Source: Antilocapra americana
Lineage: Eukaryota > Chordata > Mammalia > Artiodactyla > Antilocapridae
Reading direction: 5' to 3'
Assembly (NCBI GenBank): GCA_007570785.1
Contig: ML660201.1
Location: 34,867,405-34,931,404 of the forward strand
Length of the DNA stretch: 64,000 bases
Each line of letters opens with the position of its first letter. The stretch's first letter is position 1. The notes beneath the pieces are model-generated. The model saw only the letters and a program-made list of their open reading frames with translations. It had not been told where the DNA came from and made no database searches. A program made the translations under genes and the position numbers. This document shows, piece after piece, positions 45,670 to 56,255 of this stretch.

Positions 45670-46840
45670 GGGGTACACGTGTCTCTTTCAATTCTGGTTT
45701 CCTCCGTGTGTATGCCCAGCAGTGGGATTGCTGGGTCATATGGCAGTTCTATTTGCAGTTTTTTAAGGAATCTCCACACTGTTTTCCATAGTGGCTGTAC
45801 TAGTTTGCATTCCCACCAACAGTGTAAGAGGGTTCCCTTTTCTTCACATCCTCTCCAGCATTTATTGCTTGTAGACTTTTGGATGGCAGCCATTCTGACT
45901 GGTGTAAAGTGGTACCTCATTGTGGTTTTGATTTGCATTTCTCTGATAAAGAGTGATGTTGAGCATCTTTTCATGTGTTTGTTAGCCATTTTTATGTCCT
46001 CTTTGGAGAAATGTCTGTTAAGTTCTTTGGCCCACTTTTTGATTGGGTCGTTTTTTTTTCTAGCATGGAGCTGCAGGAGTTGCTTGTATATTTTTGAGAT
46101 TAATTGTTTGTCTGTTGCTTCATTGGCTATTATTTTCTCCCATTCTGAAGGCTGTCTTTTCACCTTGCTTATAGTTTCCTTTGTTGTGCAGAAGCTTTTA
46201 ATTTTAATTAGGTCCCATTTGTTTATTCGTGCTTTTATTTCCGATATTCTGGGAGCATTGTTTACAATAGCCAGGACATGGAAGCAACCTAGATGCCCAT
46301 CAACTGATGAATGGATAAGAAAGTGGTGGTACATATACACAATGGAATATTACTCAGCATTAAAAAAAAATTCATTTGAATCAGTTCTACTCAGATGGAT
46401 GGAACTGGAGCCTATTATCCAGAGTGAAGTAAGCCAGAAGGAAAAACAACAATACAGTATACTAATGCATATATATGGAATTTAGAAAGATGGTAACAAG
46501 AACCCTGCATGTGAGACAGCAAAAGAAATGCAGATGTATAGAACAGACTCATGGACTCTGTGGAAGAGGGCAAGGGTGGGATGATATGGGAGAATGGCAT
46601 TGAAACATGTTAGTTATCATATGTGAAATCAATCGCCAGCCCAGGGCTGATGCTCAGGGCTGGTGCACTGAGATGACCCAGGGGGAGGGAGGAGGGAGGG
46701 AGGAGGGAGGGGGGTTCTGGAGGGGGAGCATATATAAACCCATGGCGGTTTCATGTCATTGTATGGCAAAACCAACACAATAAAGTAAAGAAAATTAAAA
46801 AATATATAAATAAATAAAAATAAAAAATAAAAATAAAAAG
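45670..46840 (+). mobile_element. L1 with 5' inversion (twin priming)
   Basis: 45670-46254 is L1 ORF2 sequence in antisense orientation. 46255-46840 is the following L1 3' end in sense orientation. In L1 coordinates the two pieces are almost adjacent: the inverted piece ends at 'gacacgtgtacccc' and the sense piece starts at 'gcattgtttacaatagcc', with only about 13 bases lost compared with the uninverted copy at 31588-33660. The 3' UTR contains a G-rich tract at 46681-46728 and an AATAAA signal near 46779, then an A-rich tail ending at about 46840. Frames of 257 and 279 codons over it are antisense or hybrid artefacts. Confidence 0.92.
46681..46728 (+). repeat. G-rich purine tract in L1 3' UTR
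   Basis: Repeated GGGAGGGAGGA units on the L1 sense strand give several runs of three or more G within 48 bases, enough for a predicted G-quadruplex. A polypurine tract here is a normal feature of L1 3' UTRs. Confidence 0.85.
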
Positions 46841-47077
46841 CAGGGTAACAAAGAGAAAAAATGACAAGTAATCTTAAATGCTCACATGAATACTTGGAAA
46901 TGTCAGATATTTACTCATTATAATCTTGAATTCCCCATGTTTTATGTGAGGAACATTATAGCCTACATAAAATATCATATAAAATTATACAGGATTATAT
47001 TCAAACTTTATATTGTATTCTAATGTTCACATGGGTTAAGTAAAAATCTACTTGTTTAGACCCACAAAAATAAAAAA
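46841..47077 (+). other. Apparent L1 3'-transduced segment
   Basis: About 237 bases of non-repeat sequence between the L1 A-rich tail and the right TSD. It ends in a second, short A-rich stretch (caaaaataaaaaat). Because the TSD lies beyond it, it appears to have been copied with the L1 by read-through of the first poly(A) signal. Confidence 0.65.
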
Positions 47078-47094
47078 TAAAATGTACATTCTTT
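47078..47094. repeat. Right target-site duplication of twin-primed L1
   Basis: Exact 17-base match to 45653-45669. Confidence 0.9.
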
Positions 47095-47319
47095 ATATTT
47101 TGACATTATTATAATATGTCTTATAATTGATGATGTCTTATAGCTGTTATTGGCCAGGGAACAGTCTTGATGGTGGTGTATATTATACGACTAATCAGTC
47201 ACATCTTAGATTTAATGCAGTATGCAAAAAGAACCACATGCATATGTGAGTGGATGTGTTCATATATGTTTCTTTTACACTATGTGTATATATATATTTT
47301 TCAGTTTATGTGTGTGTGG

Positions 47320-47347
<28 letters not shown>
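47320..47347. repeat. (AT)n microsatellite
   Basis: About 14 AT units, preceded by a TG run at 47309-47318. Confidence 0.9.
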
Positions 47348-47350
<3 letters not shown>

Positions 47351-48400
47351 AAGAGGTATATATCAAAATATTGAAAAATGCCTAGAAATTTGCATACCAA
47401 ATGAGCAGCAATCACTTTTAAGGAGGAGTATTAAGCAAATAGGACTAGGAGTGAGATGAGAGAGGTAGTTTTGAGTTTCAGATTTTATGTTTTTTTTTCT
47501 TTTTGTATTGTTTTGACAGAATATATTTTACTTTTCAAATCACAAAAAATTATGATGGTGATAATGTTTTCTTTCTTATTTCATGATACTGGAGTGACAC
47601 ATGTTATAATGCAAAAGTAACAGCTATACAGCTGTGTGACCATTCTGCCTTACTTTTTCATCTACAGAGACTAAGACATAAGAGACAGAAAGAGACATTC
47701 AGTACTGTCACCTTTTTTTTTTTTTTCTTTGAAACATGTATTCTGTGCAAAAATGAGATGAGATGGCCCCTGGCAACAGGAGAAGCCAATCTTTGGCTTG
47801 TTGGGATATCACTTCCGATCGCAAATGTGTCATGAGGCGTTTCATTCATGAGACAAATCAGCAAGGAAATGTCAAAACATCAGGAAATTGTGAGTAAATA
47901 GACTCAGACGCTTTGGTGCAAACTTGCTGAGAATAGAGGCTGTGGTTTCCATATGCCTCTACAGACTCCACTGGTAGATGCCCTCATGAATATTAACCAC
48001 TTATGCACTGCAGGGTGAAAAGTGGTGGCACAGCCAAGCATTCCAGGCCAACTTTGGGTGGGTAGGATTGAAGGGAGGACAGTCCAGTTTAGCAACTGGA
48101 AGGCTTTCTATGGAAACTAGAGAAACAATGGCCCTACGCAGAGCAATTTTCTCATTTACGATGAAACTTATGACAGTGTGTGGCAGACTCTGTACCATCC
48201 TGTTCCTTCCTACTGTGTAGGTAGGTGTGCACATCTTAGGACAGGGTCTGTATGCTTAGCTCCCTGGGACCTCATGATTCACAGTAACTAGTGCTGAGCC
48301 CACGATAATAGGCACCAAGCACATTTTCTTTCTTTAGGCAAAATGCACAGAGTCAACTTACCTCTTTTTTTTTAAAATATGGGACTATCTCAGAATTGCC

Positions 48401-48471
48401 CTTGAAGATTAACCTTGAGGTTAAGATTAACCTTGAAGTTAACCTTGAGGTTAACTTGAGTTAACCTCAAG
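48401..48471. repeat. Short tandem repeat of a 12-bp unit ending in a perfect hairpin
   Basis: Four to five diverged copies of CTTGARGTTAAC (two carry short insertions) run from 48401. The last unit (48444-48455) and 48460-48471 (GTTAACCTCAAG) form a perfect 12-bp inverted repeat with a TTGA loop. Confidence 0.85.
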
Positions 48472-50514
48472 TGATCTACAGACAGGGAAGTCCTGATGGA
48501 AAACTGGCCAAAGGCATGAGCAAAAATTGGTTGCAGTTAATGAAACAAGACAAATAAATATTGATAATTGTTGAAGCTGGATGTGTATGTGTATTTGACT
48601 TTTCCATAATTAAAGGTTAATAAAGGAAAATTAACTGGAGGACTCCTGAAGAAGAGTACTGAATTTCTAATATCAGTGGTGGGGGGAGGAGAAGGGAGGG
48701 GGACTGGTATGTCAGCAACATTCCTGTCATTATATTCTCAACTTTCTTACCTAAAAATAATGGAGGTAATGTCAACTCACCAGGTCATGACAATCAAAGG
48801 GAGAAATGAACTTAAAATTCCCAGCACTGAGCCTGAAAGTGTGCTACTATTACTAAAAGAGAAAAGAATATAAAATACACTTAAAATACCAACTATTAAC
48901 AAAGATTGTGTTTCAACAATGGAAACATTTTTTACTTGCTTGCTTTTAATTTTATTTTTCCCATTTTCTATGTTGAGCATATATATAGCCCTACAGTTAG
49001 GAACAAGTGAAATAATATTTACTTAAAATTAATATTGGCCCATCTCTGCGCATATACAAAGGTGTCTGAAAAACTTGAACTACAAAACATTCAAAAACTT
49101 GAATATTGAAACTAATATTATAGTTTCAATTCCTCCCTTTAAAGGCTCTTTGATCAATAACTTTGGTTTAAAGTTCCTTAAAGATTAATGGAAAAACCCC
49201 TGAATTATAACATACCCATGTCTTCTAACCTATTGGTTCCCAAAAGCATTTAAATTAGCTGCTAACTATTTCTGTGTAAGATTAGTTTGTAATTTTTCTT
49301 GACAAGTGATAGGTTACAGTACCTCACCCTACAGTTTTCCAGGGATAAATATGAAACTTTCTACTTTTGTCAAAGAAGCTAGATCGCTGTTCAGTTTTTT
49401 ACCTAAAAAGTATGTATCATGTGCCTGTTTCTTCTGCTTTTATTTTGGAGCATAAAATAAATAGAAGGCTCTGACTTTCAGGAGTTTTCCATGTTGAAGC
49501 TGTTATGATTTGTTTTTGTATACTCTATCGAGTATCAGCTGTCGCCGTGATGCTCATAACCATGTGAAACTGACACATCAGCATCAGTTTCTTGAGAGTA
49601 GTAGACTATATCATGTTTTTCCCCTAGAGTAACTTTGAGGTCAGCTACTATAACCTTCAAACTATCTATAGATACAGAAAATTCAAATGGAAAACTGTGC
49701 ACCCTACAGCTAATAAGCATAATAAGCATTGATTTAGCTCCTCAGTCTGCAGGTATGCTTGGTTAGGCTGAGCTTGGCTACTCTGAGTTGGTCTTGCTCT
49801 CACTCACATGTCTAGGGTTGCTGACTATGGTCTGCTTCAGGGTAGCCTTCTTTGAAATAAAGGGTCTAGGGGCTCTGCTCGAAATGTTTTTTGTCCTCCA
49901 GCTAATCCTAGACATAGTATTCTGATGTGAGAAGACCTAGCTCAAGCAAAAATGCCCAAGTTCTTTTTCCCCCTCATCATTTTGTTCCAAACATGTCTTA
50001 TATTTACCACTTTTTTTTCCAAGTGCTTTTTAAAGCATCTGTTGTGTCATGTCTGCTAACAACCTTATGGCTAAAGCAATAAGTAAGACAGCCCAGGATC
50101 AAGGGTGAGGAAGTAGACTCTCTCTCTTTAGTGAAAGGGATTGCACATTCACGTGGCAAAAGTTGAGGCTACGAGAGAGGGTAAAGAACTGAGGCCAGTA
50201 GAAAAATCAACATGCCATATAAAGTTACATGATAAGAACTGGCATTTCTCTGTGATATTGTGTTTTACAAAGAATTTTAAGTATCTACAAAGCATTTTCT
50301 TGTATCTAAATGCATTCCTAAGGACTGAAGAGGGTTCATTCTTTTAGGAAGGCAGCTATAAGTTGTTTCAGTGCTGAAGTTTACTTTTACTTCTGGCATT
50401 TTATCCCCTGACTTGAACATATATGCTATGACAGTTTGAAATTAAATTTTAGAAATCAGTGAGTGAAATTGCCTCTTTGCTTTTGACATGTGCAGTGTGT
50501 GGTGGTTGCCTGAT

Positions 50515-50713
50515 GAAACACCTACTCACCTTTCAAAACCCACCTATTATATCACCTCTTCTAGGAAGCCTCTTGGGTCTCTCCAGAGAAAATTAATTAT
50601 GCCCTCCTCTGACCTACCTGTATCTGGAGCCTACTTTCACCTGTATTTATTGGTTTGAGCTATGATCTGCTTCTCACAGAAGCTGAGCCCTTTGAGGGTC
50701 ACAGGATCAGGCT
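50515..50713 (+). mobile_element. L2 LINE 3' fragment
   Basis: 'ctttcaaaacccacctattatatcacctcttctaggaagcctcttggg' and 'tgcttctcacagaagctgagccctttgagggtcacagg' fit the L2 3' UTR in sense direction. It is followed directly by a Bov-tA. Confidence 0.6.
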
Positions 50714-50715
50714 GG

Positions 50716-50938
50716 GTGTGCATGCTAAGTCTCTTCAGTCGTGTCTGACTCTTTGCAACCCTGTGGACTATAGCCCGCCAGGCTCTTCCGTCCATGGGAT
50801 TCTCCAGGCAAGAATTCTGGAGAGGGTTGCCAAGCCCTCCTCCAGGGGATCTTCCTGATCCAGGGATAGAACCTGCATCTCTTATCTCTCCTGCATTGGT
50901 GGACAGGCTCTTTACCACCAGTACCACCTTGGAAGCTT
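50716..50938 (-). mobile_element. Bov-tA SINE
   Basis: Complete reverse-orientation copy: 'tgctaagtctcttcagtcgtgtctgactctttgcaaccctgtggactatagcccgccaggctc', then 'ctggagagggttgccaagccctcctccaggggatcttcctgatccagggatagaacctgcatctctt', and the head in reverse to 'ccaccttggaagc'. Confidence 0.93.
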
Positions 50939-50944
50939 GGAATA

Positions 50945-51185
50945 AGGCCACCACAGTTCAAATCCCAGAATTATCATTTTTTACATGGGGGACCTTGGGT
51001 GGTTTGGACAACATATGCAACCTGGGCTAATGCGCCTCTTTCTTTCTTTTTTTTTCTCATCTGAACAATGGGAATAATAATTATATCAATACTTACTTAA
51101 AAGGAATATTGAGAGAAATGAGTATTACTTGTGGTAAAATATCTGACATAGGCTACTAAATAATACTAGCTATGATTAATTATAG
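50945..51185 (+). mobile_element. MIR SINE
   Basis: 'cagttcaaatcccagaattatcattttttacatgggggaccttgggtgg', 'ctcatctgaacaatgggaataataattatatcaatac', 'gaatattgagagaaatgag' and 'ggctactaaataatactagctatg' follow MIR in order. A CT/T-run insertion interrupts it near 51038-51058. Confidence 0.75.
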
Positions 51186-51928
51186 TCTTATCCTAAATGT
51201 TATTTAGTTTACTTTATACTACCTTGGAGTAAATTTATAACACTGGGTCTCAATTGCCAAAGTACCCCTAGATCTTGAATCCTAAAAAGGTCTTTACAAC
51301 TCTATTGTCCAGATCAAAAGTGCAAATAATATTGTAGTCAGCACCTGAAGGAGAAGGGGACAGGAAATTAATAGCTGGGCCACAGAAGCAGCTTCTCAAG
51401 ACCACTTGGTTCTGACCATGATACATAATTCTGTGAAGATAAAGAAAATAAAATACAGGAGGTTCAAAATGTACCCAGTTAATATTCATCTTCACAGTCC
51501 CATTTCTGAGTATTGTTTTTCTGTTCCTCTGAACAGAAGGTTCACTTCAGTCATTTCAATAATCTCTGTTCACCAAAAACCAAATAATAAGATAATGTAA
51601 GGACAATGGAAAATCAAATGACATAACCCATCCCTGAGGCTAAACAAAGCAATGAAACAGAATCATATAAGCCGCCCCTAAGTCCACAGTTTTAATGATG
51701 CATTTACTTTGAGATGTCTCATCTTCAAAATGGGCAAGCTGAGGATTAAAGGAAGTGAACAGATGGCATCTTGATAAATTAAATTAATGGAAATGAGAGA
51801 GGTGACACATTGTCTATAAAATTCAGAAAGTACTTCTAGATGAAGCAGGCATGTACTATACTTTGGTGCAGCTGAAGATTTTTAAATGTTTGTGTCACCA
51901 TCATTGTTGTAGCATATTTTGGGGGAAA
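51186..51928. other. Unique DNA
   Basis: No repeat or exon recognised up to the small BovB-tail insertion. Confidence 0.4.
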
Positions 51929-51942
51929 TGAATCTTAACAAA

Positions 51943-51972
51943 GACAGGCATGACTGAGAGACTGAACTGAAC
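51943..51972 (+). mobile_element. 30-bp BovB (or Bov-tA) 3'-tail insertion
   Basis: The insert consists only of the BovB/Bov-tA 3' terminus (catgactgagagactgaac...). TGAATCTTAACAAA precedes it at 51929-51942 and recurs exactly at 51973-51986, a 14-bp TSD. This is an extreme 5' truncation of a retrotransposition event. Confidence 0.85.
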
Positions 51973-52014
51973 TGAATCTTAACAAATGGAAAAATACATT
52001 TTAGCATGTATTCA

Positions 52015-52238
52015 CTATATGTTCAGTTGTGTCCAACTCTTTGCAACCCCATGAACTGTAACCTGCGAGGCTCCTCTGTCCATGGGATTCTCCAGGCAAA
52101 ATTACTGGAGTGGGTTGCCATACCCTCCTCCAGAGGATATTCTCACCCAGGGATTGAACCCACATCTCTTTAGTCTCCTGCAATGGCAGTGTTTTTATTT
52201 ACTTATTTTTTTAACCACTAGTGCCACCTGGGAAGCCC
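52015..52238 (-). mobile_element. Bov-tA SINE
   Basis: Reverse-orientation copy: 'gttcagttgtgtccaactctttgcaaccccatgaactgtaacctgcgaggctcctctgtccatggg', then 'tggagtgggttgccataccctcctccagaggatattctcacccagggattgaaccc'. A T-rich insertion in the head (tttttatttacttattttttt) precedes 'ccactagtgccacctgggaagccc'. Confidence 0.9.
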
Positions 52239-52527
52239 TGCCATCTTAGTGCTACCATGTAGTAAACTGAAAAGATGTACTTGGTACATAAATAATGAAC
52301 ATGCTACTGCTTATCAAAGAAACTGACTGCAGAAGCTTGGAATTGGGATTTTTAGGAGGTACAATGTATACAAAATAAAAGTAAAAAAGACAAATAGTAC
52401 AAAAGGATGTACAGTGAAAACTGAGTCTCCCTCCTAATTCTAATTCTTCTTTCTTCAGGGGAAACACTATTACTAGTTTCTTATATAGCCTTTCTTTTCT
52501 TATATATACTTATATGTTCTAATAACT
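52239..52527. other. Unique DNA
   Basis: Nothing recognised. Confidence 0.35.
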
Positions 52528-52610
52528 ATATTTAAAATAGATAACCAGCAAGGATCTACTGTATAGCACAGGGAATTCTGCTCTATATTCTGTAATAATC
52601 TAAATGGGGA

Positions 52611-53310
52611 GAGTGAAAAGCTGGCTTAAAACTAAATATTAAACTAAGATCATGGCCTCCGGCCACATCACTTCACAGCAAATAGAAGAGGAAAAGGTGA
52701 AAGCAGTGACAGAGTTCCTCTTCTTGGGCTCTTAAAGTCGCTGTGGATTGTGACTGCAGCCGTGAAATTAGAAGATGATTGCTTCTTGGCAGATGAAAGC
52801 TCTGACAAGCCTAGACAGTGTGTTAAAAAACAAAGACATCACTTTGCTGAAAAACGCCCATATAATCCAGGCTATGGTCTTTCCAGTAGTCATATATGGG
52901 TGTGAGAGCTGGACCATAAAGAAGGCAGAACACCGAAGAATTGATACTCTCAAACTGTGGTGTTGGAGAAGACTCTTGAGAGTCCTTTGGACAGCAGGAA
53001 GATCAAACCAGTCAATTTTAAAAGTCATCAACTCTGAATACTCATTGGAAAGACTGATGCTGAAGCTCAAGTTTCAATACTTTGGCCACATGATGCGAAG
53101 ACCCAACTCACTGGCAAAGAGTCTGATGCTGGGGAAGAGTGAAGGCAGAAGGAGAAGAGGGCGACAGTGGATGAGATGGGTGGATAGCATCACTGATTCA
53201 ATGGACACGAACTTGGGCAAACTCTGGGAGATGGTGAGGGTCAGGGAAGCCTAGAATGTCGCCATGGGGTCGCAAAGAGTCAGACACAACTTGGTAACTG
53301 AATAACAACA
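52611..53310 (+). mobile_element. BovB (RTE) LINE, 3' 700 bases
   Basis: Severely 5'-truncated copy starting at 'gagtgaaaagctggcttaaaac' and ending at 'gtcgcaaagagtcagacacaacttggtaactgaa'. Similar 10-bp sequences flank it (TCTAAATGGG near 52599-52608 and CCTAAATAGG at 53312-53321), probably an eroded TSD. Confidence 0.9.
52775..53254 (+). pseudogene. BovB ORF C-terminal fragment (159 codons open)
   Basis: Encodes the region after the RT core: GCESWTIKKAEHRRIDTLKLWCWRRLLRVLWTAGRSNQS, then YFGHMMRRPNSLAKSLMLGK and RRRRGRQWMRWVDSITDSMD. The same segments appear in the other BovB copies, broken or open. No catalytic domain is present, so it cannot act alone. The start codon is incidental, within an ORF that would normally begin far upstream. 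Confidence 0.85.
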
Positions 53311-53460
53311 ACCTAAATAGGAAAAGAAATTTGAAAAAAAAAGTTGATATGTGTATAACTGAATCACTTTGCTGTACACCTGAAACTAACACAACATTGT
53401 TAATTATATACTCCAATATAAAATAAAAATTAATACATATATATAAACACCAATATCACA

Positions 53461-54795
53461 TAATGAAAAACAGAAAATTATCATCTCATGGGAATATATC
53501 CAGGGGGTAGACCTAACAGCTTCAAACACAGCTTGAGGTTCTTGGCTCTTCATTCTCTCACTCATTTTGGGGTTCTGTTCTCCACTGGTTGCTTCCAATT
53601 TTAGATTCTGTGGAGTGAGAAAATAGTGGTCAGCATCTCTAGCTTCACATTCAGCCTAATTTCAAATCTAGCAAAATGAAAAAGAGGTCTCTTCTCCAGT
53701 TACTCAAGAAAAATCTGAAGCCTAATTCTTACTCATCAAAGCTGTCTTATACCTATCCCTTAAATAATCACTGTGCCAAAAGGAATATCCTTTCACCCTG
53801 GAAGCACACACATCCCTCTAGTCCACCCCCACCCCCGTGTGCTCAGACAGTGAAGGAAGATGCACTGCCAGAAGGAAAATAGGCTGCCATGACCAGAAGA
53901 GGAATGAATTGGTGGCAGGCAGATGGAAATCACAGAGGTTTACAGCACTTAACCAATTAGGAGAAAGACAGGAGAAAAATATCTTCTGCTTTGCTGTAGA
54001 AAGTAGTTATATCAAAGATCGAGAGACTATATCCTTCTCTTATAAGACCCCATAGTTGTTTATTTTCAAACTGTATTTCTTATTACAAGATAAACACCAG
54101 TTGGACAAAGAGTATAAGTTATCTGCCTAAAAGCCAGTCCAGTATTGCTGTTCTCTGTGATACTGACTTGCATTCAGTAGTACAATAATTCAGATTTTGG
54201 TCACTTTCCAATTGCTTTCAGAATCATTCCCAGAAAACACATGGTGATATCTTTATTTTTTTTTCCCTTTTTGGGAAATGCATCATTGGAATGCTTCTTA
54301 GCCACTTAAACTATCAGTTAAATTTTTCCATCACCCAGAAAGCATAAACATACACACTGAAGCCTATCAGAAATAAAAAAGATAAAAGGCTACCAATGAC
54401 TTTTATCAAATTAGGGAAATAACAGGCAAGACTCAAATAGATGATGTAAACCAGCAGGTGATACAAGGCAAAATATGTCTTTCTTAAATGTACATTTCAA
54501 GTGACATTTAAGACTGCTATTTACAATCAAAAAACTATTCACTAACATTGAAAACATTGCCTTTAACCTCAAGACTGCAGCAGGTTTAGGAATCAAAATC
54601 ACTTAAGTCTAGTAATATGGATGTGACAGAGCGGATCATTGGGAAGAGAATTAACCCAGATGCTTGTTTAAAATGCAAATTATTGGTCATGACCAAGAGC
54701 TATAAGCTGCGTATCTGCAGGTGGGATCTGTGAACCTGAATATTAATTAACTCAATTGGTGATGCTTATGAAGTCCATATTTCCAAAAAACATGT
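53461..54795. other. Unique DNA, no gene seen
   Basis: No repeat recognised with confidence. 54615-54795 is weakly MER20-like. Short frames are motif-free. Confidence 0.35.
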
Positions 54796-54797
54796 TG

Positions 54798-54918
54798 ATA
54801 ATCTAACTCCTTTATTTTATAAACAGGGCCACTAAAGTGCAAAACGGGGAAATGACTTGTCAGTAAATGGCAGAGCTGGGTCTAAACCCATGTGTCTTGA
54901 TTGCCTTACTCTTAACTT
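54798..54918 (-). mobile_element. MIR SINE, partial
   Basis: 'attttataaacagggccactaaagtgc', 'gaaatgacttgtcagtaaatggcagagctgggtctaaaccc' is the 5' half of MIR in reverse. Confidence 0.75.
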
Positions 54919-55998
54919 CTACTCTTGCTTTCTACCTTTCTATACATACATTTCCACTGGTCATTGAGAATGAATCTGGCTGACCAGCCTGATCAAGCTG
55001 GTGTGACATTCTACTAGAAAGATATCTGGTGGGGAAATTACCGTATCAGTGGGTTTTAACTGTTTCTCAGATTTATCTTCTTGACTGTAAAAAGCATCTG
55101 TCTGTATTAATGCTTAGTTAACTGGTTCTGAAAGAAAAGTGGCCCAGATAAGGAATGATGTTTCCCTTGGTCAAAAAGCTATATCGTCTAAAGATATAAG
55201 GTGGAATTCATTCAGGGTCAAGGAACACTTTACTTGAAATGGGTCCACCTTGCCATCCATCCCTTTTGTGTTCTCTACAATAAAAATGAAGAAAGGCTGA
55301 GGAAATTACCATGTCAAAGCCTAGATTATATTTTTCCTGGGTATCTGAAGTGTTATTTCCCATACATAAAGTTATACCTGGATAGTCTATTTGATGTGAT
55401 GTTTCAAACTGGAATGAAGCAGCCTCCACAGTCTTTTAGTTTCCAGTGGATGAGATTTTTCTCTTCCTTCTACTATGACTCATCCAATTTTGTACTCTCC
55501 ACATGCAGCATAATGCCTAGTACATTCTATCATAGTATTATATGGAGGTTATATGCCCCAGTACTTAACAGAAAGGGCCAGTGGTATACTGGTGTTTAAC
55601 AAATGGTTCCTTAGGGGAAAAAAAAGTCCCCCCTAATAAGTAGCTTTTGTTTATTTCCTTGGTGTAGATAGCCAACCATGGCCAAATTCAAGCTACCAAT
55701 GTGATGTCTTTGAATGCAGAGTAGAAAAAAGATATGCTGTAACAAACCATTATATAGTAATTCCACCATAGAGATTCAAAAGACAAAAATGACTTCAAGA
55801 GCAAGGATAAAGTAGACTGTAGTAAAATAATTAGAAAGTGGTGAGTTTGAGTACTTGTTAACTTTGTTTTATTGCAGTTTATTTAGTCAAAAATTTGTGT
55901 AATTGAATGTTTCATAACAGCTGCATTTAACAACCAGTGCTCAAAATTCCTGAACATTTATCAGTTGACTCTTGTGAACCAGTACTATTTGACTTCAG
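54919..55998. other. Unique DNA with a 132-codon frame
   Basis: The plus-strand frame at 55201-55599 is the longest open frame outside mobile elements on its strand. It has no recognisable domain, signal or repeat, and I see no convincing splice sites. It is most likely chance in AT-rich DNA. Confidence 0.35.
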
Positions 55999-56001
55999 GT
56001 G

Positions 56002-56255
56002 CCACTAGAAAAGGCTCTGGATCCAACAGATTAGGGTTTGAGTCTTGACTCCTTCAACTACTGGCTCTGAGACTGTGAACAAATCGACTTCACCTCCTTG
56101 TGCCTCACGCTTGTTATCTGTATAACAGAATAATAGCAGTAAGCATTTCATAGGTGGTATGAAGGATAGGTGAGAAAGTATGTATAAAATTATTGAAATT
56201 TTGGAAGAGTTGAACTAATGTTAACTCTTAGTAATAATAATCAGTATTATTATAA
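56002..56255 (+). mobile_element. MIR SINE
   Basis: Near-complete sense MIR: 'ctggatccaacagattagggtttgagtcttgactccttcaactactggctctgagactgtgaacaaatcg', 'cctccttgtgcctcacgcttgttatctgtataacagaataatagcag', ending in 'aataataatcagtatt'. Confidence 0.82.

Larger units (their letters stand above)
47095..50512. other. Unique DNA with simple repeats and a hairpin array
   Basis: Contains an (AT)n run at 47320-47347, a T-run at 47712-47726 and a 12-bp tandem repeat with hairpin at 48401-48471. No exon is recognised; several short frames on both strands are motif-free. About 3.4 kb without recognisable interspersed repeats. Confidence 0.45.
52528..53440 (+). mobile_element. Artiodactyl L1 3' end split by BovB
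   Basis: Left part, 52528-52609: 'aaatagataaccagcaaggatctactgtatagcacagggaattctgctc'. Right part, 53311-53440: 'cctaaataggaaaagaaatttg', 'gtataactgaatcactttgctgtacacctgaaactaacacaacattgttaat' and 'ccaatataaaataaaaat'. The pieces are consecutive in the L1 3' UTR. Confidence 0.8.

Noticed and set aside
45567..46340. 257-codon minus-strand frame with L1 ORF2 C-terminal sequence as an intact L1 protein
   Set aside because: Only the last part of ORF2 is present, without endonuclease or RT core, and its ends are flank or joint sequence. Treated as part of the L1 fossil.
45646..46485. 279-codon plus-strand frame
   Set aside because: It starts in flanking DNA, crosses the antisense L1 piece and continues over the inversion joint into the L1 3' end. 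An artefact of the rearrangement.
55201..55599. 132-codon plus-strand open frame as a possible gene
   Set aside because: No recognisable domain, signal peptide or repeat, no clear splice context, and AT-rich surroundings in a eukaryotic genome where frames of this size occur by chance.
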